Assembly (NCBI GenBank): GCA_021295675.1
Contig: JAGWBY010000169.1
Span: forward strand, 986-13,123
DNA from: Candidatus Latescibacterota bacterium
GTDB taxonomy: Bacteria; Latescibacterota; UBA2968; UBA8231
Direction: 5' to 3'
DNA length: 12,138 nt
Shown: one piece after another, positions 1 through 6,321 of the stretch
Position numbering within the stretch: the first letter of the stretch is position 1
Layout: each line of letters begins with the position of its first letter
Made by a program: the position numbers and the translations under genes
Notes under the pieces: model-generated
What the model was told of the DNA's origin: nothing
The model's input: only the letters and a program-made list of their open reading frames with translations
Databases searched by the model: none

Positions 1-1084
1 CGGGGGAGACCAGCAGCAGGCAGTAGGCGTCTTGGCCGTCGCGCCCGGCGCGGCCTACTTCCTGATAGTACGCTTCAATTGAGCTGGGCGGGGCCAGATG
101 GGCGATGGCGCGCACATCGGCGCGGTCGATGCCCATGCCAAAGGCATTGGTCGCGACGACAACCTGTATTTGGTCTTCGATGAAGGCACGCTGGACCTCG
201 TCGCGGTCCGGTCCGGCCATGCCGGCGTGATAGGCCAAGGCGCGCCAGCCTGCTCCTTGGAGCCGGGAGGCTTCTTCCTCGGTGCTCTTGCGGGTAGGGG
301 CATAGACGATGGCGGTACCCGGCCTTTGGTCGGGTGCACCGAGGGCTTCGGCTAGCAGCGCATCAACCCGCTGTCGCCGCTCGGCGGCGCTGTTGATTTC
401 GGCGACTCGCAGCGCGAGGTTGGGCCGGGCAAAGCCGTGTACTAATTGTGGGGTGTCGCTCGGCAGCCCGAGGCGTTCGAGGATTTCGTCGCGCACCACC
501 GGCGTGGCCGTGGCGGTGCAGGCGAGGACCCGACAATCGGGTAACTCGCGGACCAACTCGCCAATCTGCAAGTATTCGGGCCGGAAGTCGTGCCCCCACT
601 CGCTGATGCAGTGGGCCTCGTCCACGGCAATGAGCGAGCACTTGATTTGGCTCAGGAGGGCGCGGAAGCCGGAGTAGGTCAGCCGCTCGGGCGCGGCATA
701 AACCAGCTTGTACTGGCCTTGGGCCACCCCGTACATGCGGCGGCGCAACTCGTCGCCGTCGAGAGTCGAGGATAGGTACGTAGCGGCGAGGCCGCGTCGC
801 TGTAGTGCTTGGACTTGATCGTGCATCAGGGCGATGAGCGGCGAGACCACTAAGGCAGTGCCCGGCAGAAGGGCTGCGGGTAACTGGTAGGTCAAGCTCT
901 TGCCGCCGCCGGTGGGGGCGACCAAAAGCAGGCGACCGATGTCGAGCAGGGTTTCGATGGCCTCGCGTTGGCCGGACAGAAAACGCTCAAAGCCGAGCCG
1001 GCCCAGCGCGGCGTCGAGAACGGCTGGTGGAGGCTTGAGGGAGGAGGCGTCGTTGAGAAAGAGGACGTTTTTATGTTCGGTCAT
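1..1084 (-). CDS. recQ: RecQ-family ATP-dependent DNA helicase, 3' end cut by window edge
   Basis: A 3'-5' superfamily-2 DNA helicase that unwinds forked and recombination intermediates in the cytoplasm. 361 codons are visible from ATG 1084 to the window edge. Walker A is APTGGGKS (residues 56-63), motif Ia is PLIALMHDQ (82-90), and the DEAH box with the RecQ aromatic-rich loop is VDEAHCISEWGHDFRP (154-169). Motif III is ACTATA (188-193), motif V lies around ATNAFGMGIDR (311-321), and motif VI is QEVGRAGRDG (341-350). The gene leaves the window about ten residues after motif VI, so the Zn-binding/RQC and any HRDC domains cannot be seen. No clear Shine-Dalgarno precedes ATG 1084, but upstream in-frame alternatives look no better, and the N-terminus has the usual spacing (about 40 residues to the GQREAI motif). 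It has its own candidate promoter and appears separate from the secreted-protein genes upstream of it. Confidence 0.96.
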   Translation of the reverse strand, partial: MTEHKNVLFLNDASSLKPPPAVLDAALGRLGFERFLSGQREAIETLLDIGRLLLVAPTGGGKSLTYQLPAALLPGTALVVSPLIALMHDQVQALQRRGLAATYLSSTLDGDELRRRMYGVAQGQYKLVYAAPERLTYSGFRALLSQIKCSLIAVDEAHCISEWGHDFRPEYLQIGELVRELPDCRVLACTATATPVVRDEILERLGLPSDTPQLVHGFARPNLALRVAEINSAAERRQRVDALLAEALGAPDQRPGTAIVYAPTRKSTEEEASRLQGAGWRALAYHAGMAGPDRDEVQRAFIEDQIQVVVATNAFGMGIDRADVRAIAHLAPPSSIEAYYQEVGRAGRDGQDAYCLLLVSP

Positions 1085-1127
1085 GCGAAAGGCTTGAATC
1101 GGCGTGGTAGCATCTGACGGAGCAAAA

Positions 1128-1155
1128 AATATAAGTCGGTCTAAGACCCTTGCAA
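1128..1155 (-). promoter_or_regulatory. Candidate sigma-70-type promoter for recQ
   Basis: On the minus strand a TTGCAA box (1155-1150) is followed by a 16-nt spacer and TATATT (1133-1128), about 44 nt upstream of the recQ ATG. It also lies just downstream of the hairpin terminator of the preceding operon, where a new promoter is expected. This is based on the motif only. Confidence 0.45.
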
Positions 1156-1178
1156 TTGGCGAATCAGATTTTATATAA

Positions 1179-1215
1179 AAAAGGGATACGGGTAGATAAA
1201 TCCCGTATCCCTTTT
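1179..1215 (-). terminator. Rho-independent terminator closing the secreted-protein cluster
   Basis: A perfect 14-bp inverted repeat (AAAAGGGATACGGG at 1179-1192, its complement at 1202-1215) with a 9-nt loop. Read on the minus strand it lies 26 nt after the stop at 1242, and its U-rich 3' arm runs into more T/A-rich sequence. That makes it a good intrinsic terminator for the genes from 4445 to 1242. The plus strand also has a TTTT arm, but no plus-strand gene ends nearby. Confidence 0.85.
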
Positions 1216-1241
1216 GCGCCAAGATGTCGGTGTGACTTAGG

Positions 1242-1749
1242 TCAGGGGGTCGCCCTCGATTTGAGGAATCCCCACGTGACGGCCTCGACGGCTGTCTCGT
1301 CTTCAGCTTCCTTGTCGGCTGTCTCGTCCTCGGTCGCTGCTTCGGGATCACCGGCTACGACCAGCGTGTTTCTGCTCGTATATTTTTTGTTTTCGCCATC
1401 GATTGTCATCTCTATGACCCACCGGTATTCGCCCGGCACCTGATACTCCGGACTCAGGCCACACAATTGGTTATTAACCTCTGTTCTTGGTACGTCTATC
1501 CATTCGGAGTCTGCTCCGATCCTCTGCCATTTGGACATATCGAAAGAATACTCCACATCGTTAATGGTGATCCTCTCCGCGTTAAATGTAGCACAGCTTC
1601 CAGGGGCCCCCTCCGGTTCCAAAAAAGCCACCGATGGTCACTGAAATCCCTCCATCTTCAGTTATTTCGATCCAGTTAATCGGCGTGTATTCGTCCGCGA
1701 AAGCGGCGGACGCTAGCGCGAGGGCGAGGAACAAAACGATTGTCTTCAT
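1242..1749 (-). CDS. Small secreted protein, reading frame broken near 1590-1630
   Basis: I do not recognise this family. From ATG 1749, with an AAGGAG ribosome site at good spacing, the frame encodes a signal peptide (MKTIVLFLALALASAAFA, then DEYTP) and continues to a stop at 1582. A second frame, 1631 to 1242, carries on a plausible protein (GSCATFNAERITINDVEY and onward), so the intact product would be about 165 residues. The two frames differ by one base. A single surplus base in the T6 or G5 run between about 1600 and 1621 would explain the break and would give a smooth GGAPGSCATFN junction. The mature part looks beta-rich (YRWVIEMTIDG) with two Cys, followed by an acidic Glu/Asp/Ala tail (AATEDETADKEAEDETAVEA) and a short C-terminus. 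The second frame has only a GTG without a ribosome site, so it is unlikely to be an independent gene. It is the last gene of the unit before the terminator. Confidence 0.6.
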
Positions 1750-1750
1750 G

Positions 1751-2018
1751 TTACTTCTCCTTTTTGGAAGGATTGAACGGATTGGGGTAATTCTGCCCGA
1801 GGGCGAAGCCTTGCGGCAGCGCCGACCCGGACGCAAAGGCTGGCAGCGACAGGGTGAAATGGCCAGTCTCGTCGGTGGTGGTGCCGACGGATTGGTGCAG
1901 ATTGGTCAGGTCAAAAAGCCGCACTTGCGCCCAGCCGCACTTGGCCTTCAAGCAGGGGCTCCGCGCTGACGCTGATACTCACAAGCAGGCCGATGAAAAG
2001 GACGATACAGGATTTCAT
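1751..2018 (-). pseudogene. Truncated duplicate of the N-terminal sorting-like module of the large secreted protein
   Basis: ATG 2018 is preceded by an AAGGGG-type ribosome site and starts a signal peptide (MKSCIVLFIGLLVSISVSA, then EPLLEGQVRL). This frame stops at 1911. The body continues in another frame (QVRLFDLTNLHQSVGTTTDE, then LPQGFALGQNYPNPFNPS) to a TAA at 1751-1753. The body is a carboxypeptidase-regulatory-like strand region plus only the first segment of the FlgD/T9SS-sorting-like domain. The homologous sequence ends at NPFNPS and is replaced by KKEK and a stop. The frames meet within CTGGGCGCAAG, where a direct repeat (AAGTGCGGCT) occurs twice about 17 nt apart. Its start is 22 nt after the large gene's stop, and its stop lies within the ribosome-site/start region of the next gene. 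It is probably a partial tandem duplicate, either non-functional or a mini-protein if the break is a sequence error. Confidence 0.6.
1765..2001 (-). repeat. Direct repeat copy A of the 238-bp signal-peptide/sorting-like module
   Basis: Aligns in the same orientation with 4191-4428, with about six substitutions and one single-base indel by eye. The changes give LSLPAFASG versus RTLPAAASG and VSISVSA versus VSVSVSA. Both edges are sharp: TGGAAGGATT on the left and GATGAAAAGG on the right, with unrelated sequence beyond. It covers most of the signal peptide through NPFNPS. Confidence 0.9.
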
Positions 2019-2040
2019 AGGTATCCCCTTCGCTTTAGGG

Positions 2041-4350
2041 TTATTCGAGCGATTGTTTTCGGTTGAGTATTGCGGATGCCGGGGACAGACTCCCCTGCCC
2101 CCGGACCTGCTCCGACGACTCCGCATCTCCGGCGATTACCTTGGCACTACTGCCGGTAAGGTGGTAATCTATACTAGCGTCGCAAGTGATGCTCGTCCCA
2201 GATATGGAGGCGATGCCGGAAATACTGAAATTCTGTGATTGACCTGCTGACATATCATCTAGAAAATCAATGCCTAGCGTCTGGCCGTTAACATATCCGG
2301 TAACTCGCAAAAATGACACTGGACGATGGGCTTCAACAATGCCCCCCATTGTCACAGTAACAATACCTGTGAAGGAATCACGTGTACCCGAACATTCCGT
2401 AATTCTTCCCGTAACCGCAGCACCGTCGTCGTCGTCGCCACTACCATCGTCGTCACTGTCACCGTCGCCATCGTCGCCGCCCCCATCGCCGCCGCCGCCA
2501 TTGCCGCCGCCACCGCCACCGCCGTCGCCCTCATCGCCACTCGTCACTCTAATCGTGCCCGCAGTGACGCGCCCACTCTCAATACTACATCCCTCCGAGG
2601 CAATACAGGTATATCTAGTTCCATCTTGTAGCTCTACAAATCCGCCATTGTTGAAGCTGAGTGTCGTGCGGCCACCACTACTCCTAAGACTTGCACCGCT
2701 AAGTATTGCTGGAACAAAGAAACCTGATGGATAATTGGGGAGTGTCTTACCAACCTCATAGGTCGTACCGCCGCCGCCGTCCTCATCGCCGCCGCCGTCC
2801 TCATCGCCGCTGTCGTCACCGTCGCCGTCGTCACCATCACCATTTTGCTCGACGGTGACGGTCACAGCACTGGAGCAGTTGTTGTCGGTGTTGCTCTCGC
2901 CGCCGACGGGATCGACGCAGGCTCCGTAGTAGTAGGTGCCCGCATCCTCTGGAACCGACACGAAGGAATTCGACTCCTCACTCGTTTCCGCAGCATCGAG
3001 CCTAAAGACATAGTCGGTGTCAAGTACTACGTCGGTAGCGTCGATGGTCGCGTCGTCCGAGCGATACCAAGTCAGCGTCGTCGAGGCAGCGCGACCGGCC
3101 CCTTGATTGTGCACCGTCGCCCGTAGCGTAACTCGCGCGAACCGGTCCCCAGCCGACAGGGAACTTGGGCTGACCGAAGGCGACTCGACGACCAAATCCG
3201 GAGAATTATCGCGCACCTCGATAGTATAGTCGCCTGTTGCCCAAGAAAATCTACCCTCTACTCGGATGTAGTAGGTGCCTGGACTAACAGGAACAGCAAC
3301 CAAGAAATTGCTACCCGTACCAGAAAAGCTATCATCAGCCAAGACGTTGCCAGAGCTATCCAAAATAGAGCCTTTGGTATCCGTGTCGCCCGTCGTAGTG
3401 GCTAATAAGGTGCCGTCATTGCTTATCTCAATGACGAAGTAATCCACATCCTCCTCCGATAGCGAGCCAGAAGTCGAACTCCCCAAAGATACCGCCGTCG
3501 CCTCCGAGATAGTGTCGCCGTGATCGTCGCCGATGCCGGTCGGCAATAGCGGATCGGACGGATCGGCGAGATAGCGGACAAAGAGCACGGCGTCGGCGAA
3601 ATCAACTATACCATCTTCGTTTAGGTCGCCGAGGGAAATGTCGCCGTTGTTGGGAAGAATGATGGAGTTGTCTTCGATATACAGCAGCACATACAGCGCA
3701 TCAGAGGCATCGACTTGCCCGTCGTTGTTGACATCGCCTAAAATCCCGTCTGCGGTGCGCTTCATCCGCGGACTGCCGCTTGCTGCTTCAAGCACAATCT
3801 CGACTTCGTCAACCCCCACCCGAAAAGCCGGGTCCACATAGGCGACCAAGCCTGCGCCCGCCACGGTCAACCCATAGACTCCTGCATCCGCTTCCACTCG
3901 CTCTAGTGCCGCCGCTCGCATCGGTGGCGATCCCGCTCCCACCGCCGGAATCCCGGCCTGCCCGTCAATCAGCACCATGCGCCGACTCACCGCGTGCTCA
4001 CCGCCCCGCAGCCGGTAGATGTACACCCCTGCGCCGACGGCCCGGCCCGTTGCATCGGTAGCCGTCCATTGCGCCGTGTGAAAGCCCGCCGGCCGCTCCG
4101 CATCCACCAACGTCGCAACGCGCTGTCCGAGGACATTGAACACCTCCAAACGCACGTGGGCGGCGGTCGGTATTTGGTAGGGGATGACGGTGGAAGGATT
4201 GAACGGATTGGGGTAATTCTGCCCGAGGGCGAAGCCTTGCGGCAGCGCCGACCCGGACGCAGCGGCTGGCAGCGTCCGGGTGAAATGGCCAGTCTCGTCG
4301 GTGGTGGTGCCGACGGATTGGTGCAGATTGGTCAGGTCAAAAAGCCGCAC
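2041..4350 (-). CDS. Large secreted multidomain protein (sorting-like domain, dockerin, PPC, CARDB, Asp/Gly linkers)
   Basis: An open frame of 769 residues, continuing the signal-peptide ORF just upstream in another frame, so the true start is probably ATG 4445. Domains seen: a carboxypeptidase-regulatory-like end (1-30); a FlgD/T9SS type-A-sorting-like domain (about 38-128: QNYPNPFNPSTVIPYQIP, NVLGQRVATLVD, GVYIYRL); a linker (129-200); a dockerin-like pair of calcium loops (GDVNNDGQVDASDAL at 205-219 and GDLNEDGIVDFADAV at 241-255); a PPC domain (about 275-380: EEDVDYFVIEI, GTYYIRVEG); and a CARDB domain (about 384-500: SPDLVVES, NQGAG, GGESNTDNNCS). Two Asp/Gly linkers (503-528, 605-643) flank an unrecognised domain with a Cys pair (529-604), and an unrecognised C-terminal domain with Cys653 and Cys723 follows (644-769). 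No catalytic domain is recognisable, so a surface, adhesive or structural role is an inference. The sorting-like module sits at the N-terminus, whereas T9SS sorting domains are normally C-terminal. Confidence 0.85.
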   Translation of the reverse strand: MRLFDLTNLHQSVGTTTDETGHFTRTLPAAASGSALPQGFALGQNYPNPFNPSTVIPYQIPTAAHVRLEVFNVLGQRVATLVDAERPAGFHTAQWTATDATGRAVGAGVYIYRLRGGEHAVSRRMVLIDGQAGIPAVGAGSPPMRAAALERVEADAGVYGLTVAGAGLVAYVDPAFRVGVDEVEIVLEAASGSPRMKRTADGILGDVNNDGQVDASDALYVLLYIEDNSIILPNNGDISLGDLNEDGIVDFADAVLFVRYLADPSDPLLPTGIGDDHGDTISEATAVSLGSSTSGSLSEEDVDYFVIEISNDGTLLATTTGDTDTKGSILDSSGNVLADDSFSGTGSNFLVAVPVSPGTYYIRVEGRFSWATGDYTIEVRDNSPDLVVESPSVSPSSLSAGDRFARVTLRATVHNQGAGRAASTTLTWYRSDDATIDATDVVLDTDYVFRLDAAETSEESNSFVSVPEDAGTYYYGACVDPVGGESNTDNNCSSAVTVTVEQNGDGDDGDGDDSGDEDGGGDEDGGGGTTYEVGKTLPNYPSGFFVPAILSGASLRSSGGRTTLSFNNGGFVELQDGTRYTCIASEGCSIESGRVTAGTIRVTSGDEGDGGGGGGGNGGGGDGGGDDGDGDSDDDGSGDDDDGAAVTGRITECSGTRDSFTGIVTVTMGGIVEAHRPVSFLRVTGYVNGQTLGIDFLDDMSAGQSQNFSISGIASISGTSITCDASIDYHLTGSSAKVIAGDAESSEQVRGQGSLSPASAILNRKQSLE
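2422..2538 (-). repeat. Low-complexity Asp/Gly codon tract (linker 2)
   Basis: GGC/GAC/GAT codon runs that encode about 39 residues of Gly and Asp with few others, residues 605-643 of the large secreted protein. The tract is acidic and flexible and separates the last two domains. Near-repeats of three bases make it prone to slippage and misassembly, although here the frame stays open. The Pro/Ser-rich and Ala/Thr-rich ORFs on the other frames are shadows of it. Confidence 0.8.
2767..2844 (-). repeat. Low-complexity Asp/Gly codon tract (linker 1)
   Basis: Encodes the acidic linker NGDGDDGDGDDSGDEDGG and onward, residues 503-528, after the CARDB domain. It contains two near-identical units encoding GDEDGGGDEDGGGG. 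Composition resembles the linker at 2422-2538. It may bind calcium or act as a spacer, but that is inference. Confidence 0.75.
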
Positions 4351-4428
4351 TTGCGCTCCAGCCGCACTTGGCCTTCAAGCAGGGGCTCCGCGCTGACGCT
4401 GACGCTCACAAGCAGGCCGATGAAAAGG
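4191..4428 (-). repeat. Direct repeat copy B of the 238-bp signal-peptide/sorting-like module
   Basis: The partner of 1765-2001, in the same orientation and about 2.4 kb away. Here the module continues into a full sorting-like domain (STVIPYQIP), whereas copy A ends. Copy B has one more base than copy A, in CTGGAGCGCAAG versus CTGGGCGCAAG. This lies exactly where both genes lose their frame. Confidence 0.9.
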
Positions 4429-4445
4429 CTCATAAAGCACTGCAT
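4332..4445 (-). CDS. Signal-peptide start of the large secreted protein, out of frame with its body
   Basis: ATG 4445 has a strong ribosome site (AAGGAAGG at 4461-4454, 8 nt spacing) and encodes MQCFMSLFIGLLVSVSVSA, a typical signal peptide, then EPLLEGQVRL. It then reads ERKCGFLT and stops at 4332. The body of the protein (VRLFDLTNLHQ and onward) begins in the -1-related frame and overlaps this ORF at 4332-4350. A single added base, or loss of two, within CTGGAGCGC would join them into a protein of about 800 residues. The body frame has only a GTG at 4350 with no ribosome site, so this ORF is almost certainly the real 5' end of that gene. Confidence 0.75.
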   Translation of the reverse strand: MQCFMSLFIGLLVSVSVSAEPLLEGQVRLERKCGFLT

Positions 4446-4469
4446 AGGAAATTCCTTCCTTGAAAAGAG

Positions 4470-4487
4470 GCACGCCAAATGGCGTGC
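4470..4487. repeat. Hairpin in the 5' leader of the secreted-protein cluster
   Basis: The inverted repeat GCACGCCA/TGGCGTGC has an 8-bp stem, or 7 bp with a 4-nt loop. On the minus strand it lies 8 nt upstream of the ribosome site of ATG 4445, so it would fold in the mRNA leader. There is no U-tract, so it is not a terminator. It shares GGCACGCCA with the hairpin at 4525-4550. Confidence 0.6.
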
Positions 4488-4524
4488 TCACTATGCGGGA
4501 GAGGGTATGAAGGACTCACGAGAA

Positions 4525-4550
4525 AATGGGCACGCCACGACGTGCCCATT
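4525..4550. repeat. Second GGCACGCCA-type hairpin
   Basis: The inverted repeat AATGGGCACG/CGTGCCCATT forms a 10-bp perfect stem with a 6-nt loop (CCACGA). It is too far (about 400 nt) from the phoX-like stop to be its obvious terminator. Together with 4470-4487 it looks like a small REP-like or leader element. Its function is unknown. Confidence 0.6.
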
Positions 4551-4778
4551 GTTAGCGAAGACAGACTCCGACCCTTGTAGAAACGACCGAAGCGATGGTG
4601 GTGGAAAGAGAATTCGGCCCTGAATGAAGAGCCGAAGAAAGGTCAGCCGAGTGGCAAAATAAGTGGGGGGGATAAACATTTGTTTTTTTAACGACTTACG
4701 TTATTTTTAGAGAAAGTCGACAGGTTCCAGTTTCATCAATGGGCCTATTGTAGTGAAACCAGATTCATAACACAAGGG

Positions 4779-4799
4779 TTAATCTCCTAGGAGGATTAA
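4779..4799. promoter_or_regulatory. Near-palindrome TTAATC-TCCTAGGA-(G)GATTAA
   Basis: A 21-nt near-perfect palindrome centred on TCCTAGGA, with arms TTAATC and GATTAA offset by one base. It could be an operator-like site. It also contains a perfect AGGAGG on the plus strand, 5 nt before a TTG codon at 4800, so the symmetry may be partly coincidental with a ribosome site. Confidence 0.35.
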
Positions 4800-5012
4800 T
4801 TGCCTATTGCCGCCAACCGACCGAAAAAATCAGTCCTAAAAACCGAGGGAAGGCTCCAATTGGACCACGCTCAACCCAAGCTCACGTTAACACGTAATGG
4901 GGAATTTCAAGAGGCTGCTCAGAGAGCTAGTCGTCGCGTTTGGGCGTTCAGGACCGCCGCTGATCCCAGGGGCCGTAGATGGCCAGCGTGGTGCCGGGAT
5001 GCTGGATGTTGA
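4800..5012 (+). CDS. Possible small basic protein ORF, doubtful
   Basis: A 70-codon frame from TTG 4800 preceded by an ideal AGGAGG at 4789-4794. It would begin MPIAANRPKKSVLKTEGRLQ and end WCRDAGC. I recognise no family. The last 65 bases run antisense to the 3' end of the phoX-like gene and look like a shadow of that gene (Arg/Trp/Pro-rich). The strong ribosome site is the only positive evidence. It may be a gene remnant or a chance ORF. Confidence 0.25.
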   Translation: MPIAANRPKKSVLKTEGRLQLDHAQPKLTLTRNGEFQEAAQRASRRVWAFRTAADPRGRRWPAWCRDAGC

Positions 5013-6321
5013 CGAAGAGCACTTGGCCGTCGGGCGAGAAGGTCGCGCCGGCGAATTCGGAATTGTTCATGCGATTGTGCCCGAAGCGGTAGAGCTGGCC
5101 TGCGGGCGTTACGCCGACTAGGTTGTTTTCTCCGCTGCCGTCCTCGCAGACGATCAAATCGCCAAAAGGCGAGACCGTGAGATTGTCGGCGTTATCGACG
5201 AGGTCGCCGTCGTTTGGCTCGACGAACAGTTCGAGCGTCCCCGGTGCCTTGGCTTCGTCGGCTGTGCCCTCGTGCGGGCTGGGCTGGTAGCGGAAGATCT
5301 GCCCTTTCTTTTTGCGGCCGCCGCTGGTGCAGGCAAAGTAAATCGCTTCGCGGCCGTACCACATGCCCTCGCTGCGGGCAAAGCGGGCGCAGCCCTTGCC
5401 GTCAAACCCTTGGAAGCGCAGGTCGTCTTTCGGCGACTCGACGTTTTCTATATCGACCCAGCGCACGGCGAGCGACTCGCCTCGGCTCACCAGCTCTTTT
5501 TCCCAGTTGCGGGTGTCCAGACGGGGATGGTCAATTACGGCCAAGGCTTGCAGCCGCCCGGCTATTAGTTTGCCCGGTGCGTCGGGGATGTAGCGGTAGA
5601 TCAAGCAGTCCCCGGTATCTTCGGTCTGATAGACGATGCCCGAGCGGGGATCAACGGCGATGGCCTCGTGCCTGAAGCGCCCCATAGCCTTGAGCGGCAC
5701 GGGCGCGGCGCGGCGGATTTCTGTGGTAGCGGGGACCTCAAAGTTGTAGCCGTGGTCTCTTTCGATCGGCCCATCGATCCGCTGGGTATTCTCTTCGCAG
5801 CTAACCCAGCTACCCCACGGAGTCGGCCCTCCGGCGCAGTTGACCGCAGTGCCGGCTAGGCTGAGGAATTCCCGCTCCACTGCGCCGGTTTGCGCGTTGT
5901 ACACGAGGGTTGTGGTGCCGCCCAAACCCGGCATCTTGCCTTGGCCCCAGTCGTACAGGTCTTCTTTGGGCAGTTTGCCCAGATTCTCGTTGTCGTCGCC
6001 AAAGGCACCGGCCTCCTTTGCCCCGGGGCTCAGTTCGTGGTTGCGCACCAAAACGACGCGGCCCTCTGGCCCGGGGAAGGCAGCCATCCCGTCAGCGGCA
6101 CCCGGCAACCGCAGGCCGTCGTCCATGAGTTCGCCAGCGCGCGAGAGAACTCGGTAGCTAAATCCCTCGGGTAGGTCGAGGATGCCTTCGGGGTCATGCA
6201 CGAGCGGCCCAAAGCTATTTTCGGGCGCTGGAGCGCCCCAAGCGAGGTGGCGGTGGAGACCGGCAAAGCCGATGGAAACGGCTGCCGCGCTTTTGAGGAA
6301 TTGGCGTCTAGAAACGGGCAT
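4948..6321 (-). CDS. PhoX-family (DUF839) protein, Tat-exported, phosphatase-like
   Basis: 457 residues from ATG 6321 (GGAG ribosome site 8 nt upstream). The N-terminus MPVSRRQFLKSAAAVSIGFA is a twin-arginine signal (SRRQFLK), so a folded, cofactor-loaded protein is exported. PhoX proteins are beta-propeller, Ca2+/Fe-dependent alkaline phosphatases. Family hallmarks seen: NCAGGPTPWGSWVSCEE (161-177), whose Cys is an iron ligand in characterised PhoX; MGRFRHEAIAVDP (213-225); YQTEDTGDCLIYRY (231-244); ACTSGG (330-335); NADNLTVSPFGDLIVCEDG (378-396). The length is somewhat shorter than classical PhoX, as is common in the DUF839 branch, so the substrate is uncertain. The start was chosen for the Tat motif and ribosome site. 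The frame stays open upstream to 6465, but those residues would precede the signal and are unlikely to be translated. It stands alone, divergent from birA. Confidence 0.9.
   Translation of the reverse strand: MPVSRRQFLKSAAAVSIGFAGLHRHLAWGAPAPENSFGPLVHDPEGILDLPEGFSYRVLSRAGELMDDGLRLPGAADGMAAFPGPEGRVVLVRNHELSPGAKEAGAFGDDNENLGKLPKEDLYDWGQGKMPGLGGTTTLVYNAQTGAVEREFLSLAGTAVNCAGGPTPWGSWVSCEENTQRIDGPIERDHGYNFEVPATTEIRRAAPVPLKAMGRFRHEAIAVDPRSGIVYQTEDTGDCLIYRYIPDAPGKLIAGRLQALAVIDHPRLDTRNWEKELVSRGESLAVRWVDIENVESPKDDLRFQGFDGKGCARFARSEGMWYGREAIYFACTSGGRKKKGQIFRYQPSPHEGTADEAKAPGTLELFVEPNDGDLVDNADNLTVSPFGDLIVCEDGSGENNLVGVTPAGQLYRFGHNRMNNSEFAGATFSPDGQVLFVNIQHPGTTLAIYGPWDQRRS

Larger units (their letters stand above)
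4446..4947. other. Intergenic region of about 500 bp between the phoX-like gene and the secreted-protein cluster
   Basis: Apart from the possible small ORF at 4800-5012, I see no convincing gene. It contains two hairpins, a G7 run just before 4672, T-rich stretches (4681-4688, 4702-4709), and a near-palindrome at 4779-4799. It must hold the promoter of the minus-strand cluster that starts at 4445, but I could not pick out a good -35/-10 pair. Several ORFs of about 60 codons here show no family features and no good starts. Confidence 0.6.

Noticed and set aside
1598..1625. Programmed frameshift at the T6 run of the small secreted protein
   Set aside because: The in-phase bases (GGC TTT TTT GGA) do not form a -1 slippery heptamer, the shift needed is +1, and no stop or pause signal lies at the site. 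An indel in the T or G run is simpler.
2270..2734. Plus-strand Pro/Ser-rich ORF opposite the Asp/Gly linkers
   Set aside because: It is the antisense shadow of GAC/GGC codon runs in the large secreted protein; no ribosome site or family features.
1765..4428. Insertion sequence or transposon bounded by the 238-bp direct repeats
   Set aside because: No transposase, no terminal inverted repeats and no target duplication; the repeats are coding modules with signal peptides.
4463..4555. CRISPR-like array from the repeated GGCACGCCA hairpins
   Set aside because: Only two copies, different in length, with no regular spacers and no cas genes.
3994..4623. Plus-strand 209-codon ORF across the duplicated module
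   Set aside because: Its middle is antisense to the repeat, and the same peptide appears opposite the other copy (ERIGVILPEGEALRQRRPGR). It is explained by the duplication and has no ribosome site.
4491..4679. Minus-strand 62-codon ORF in the intergenic region
   Set aside because: No ribosome site and no recognisable features; composition looks non-coding, and it contains one of the hairpins.
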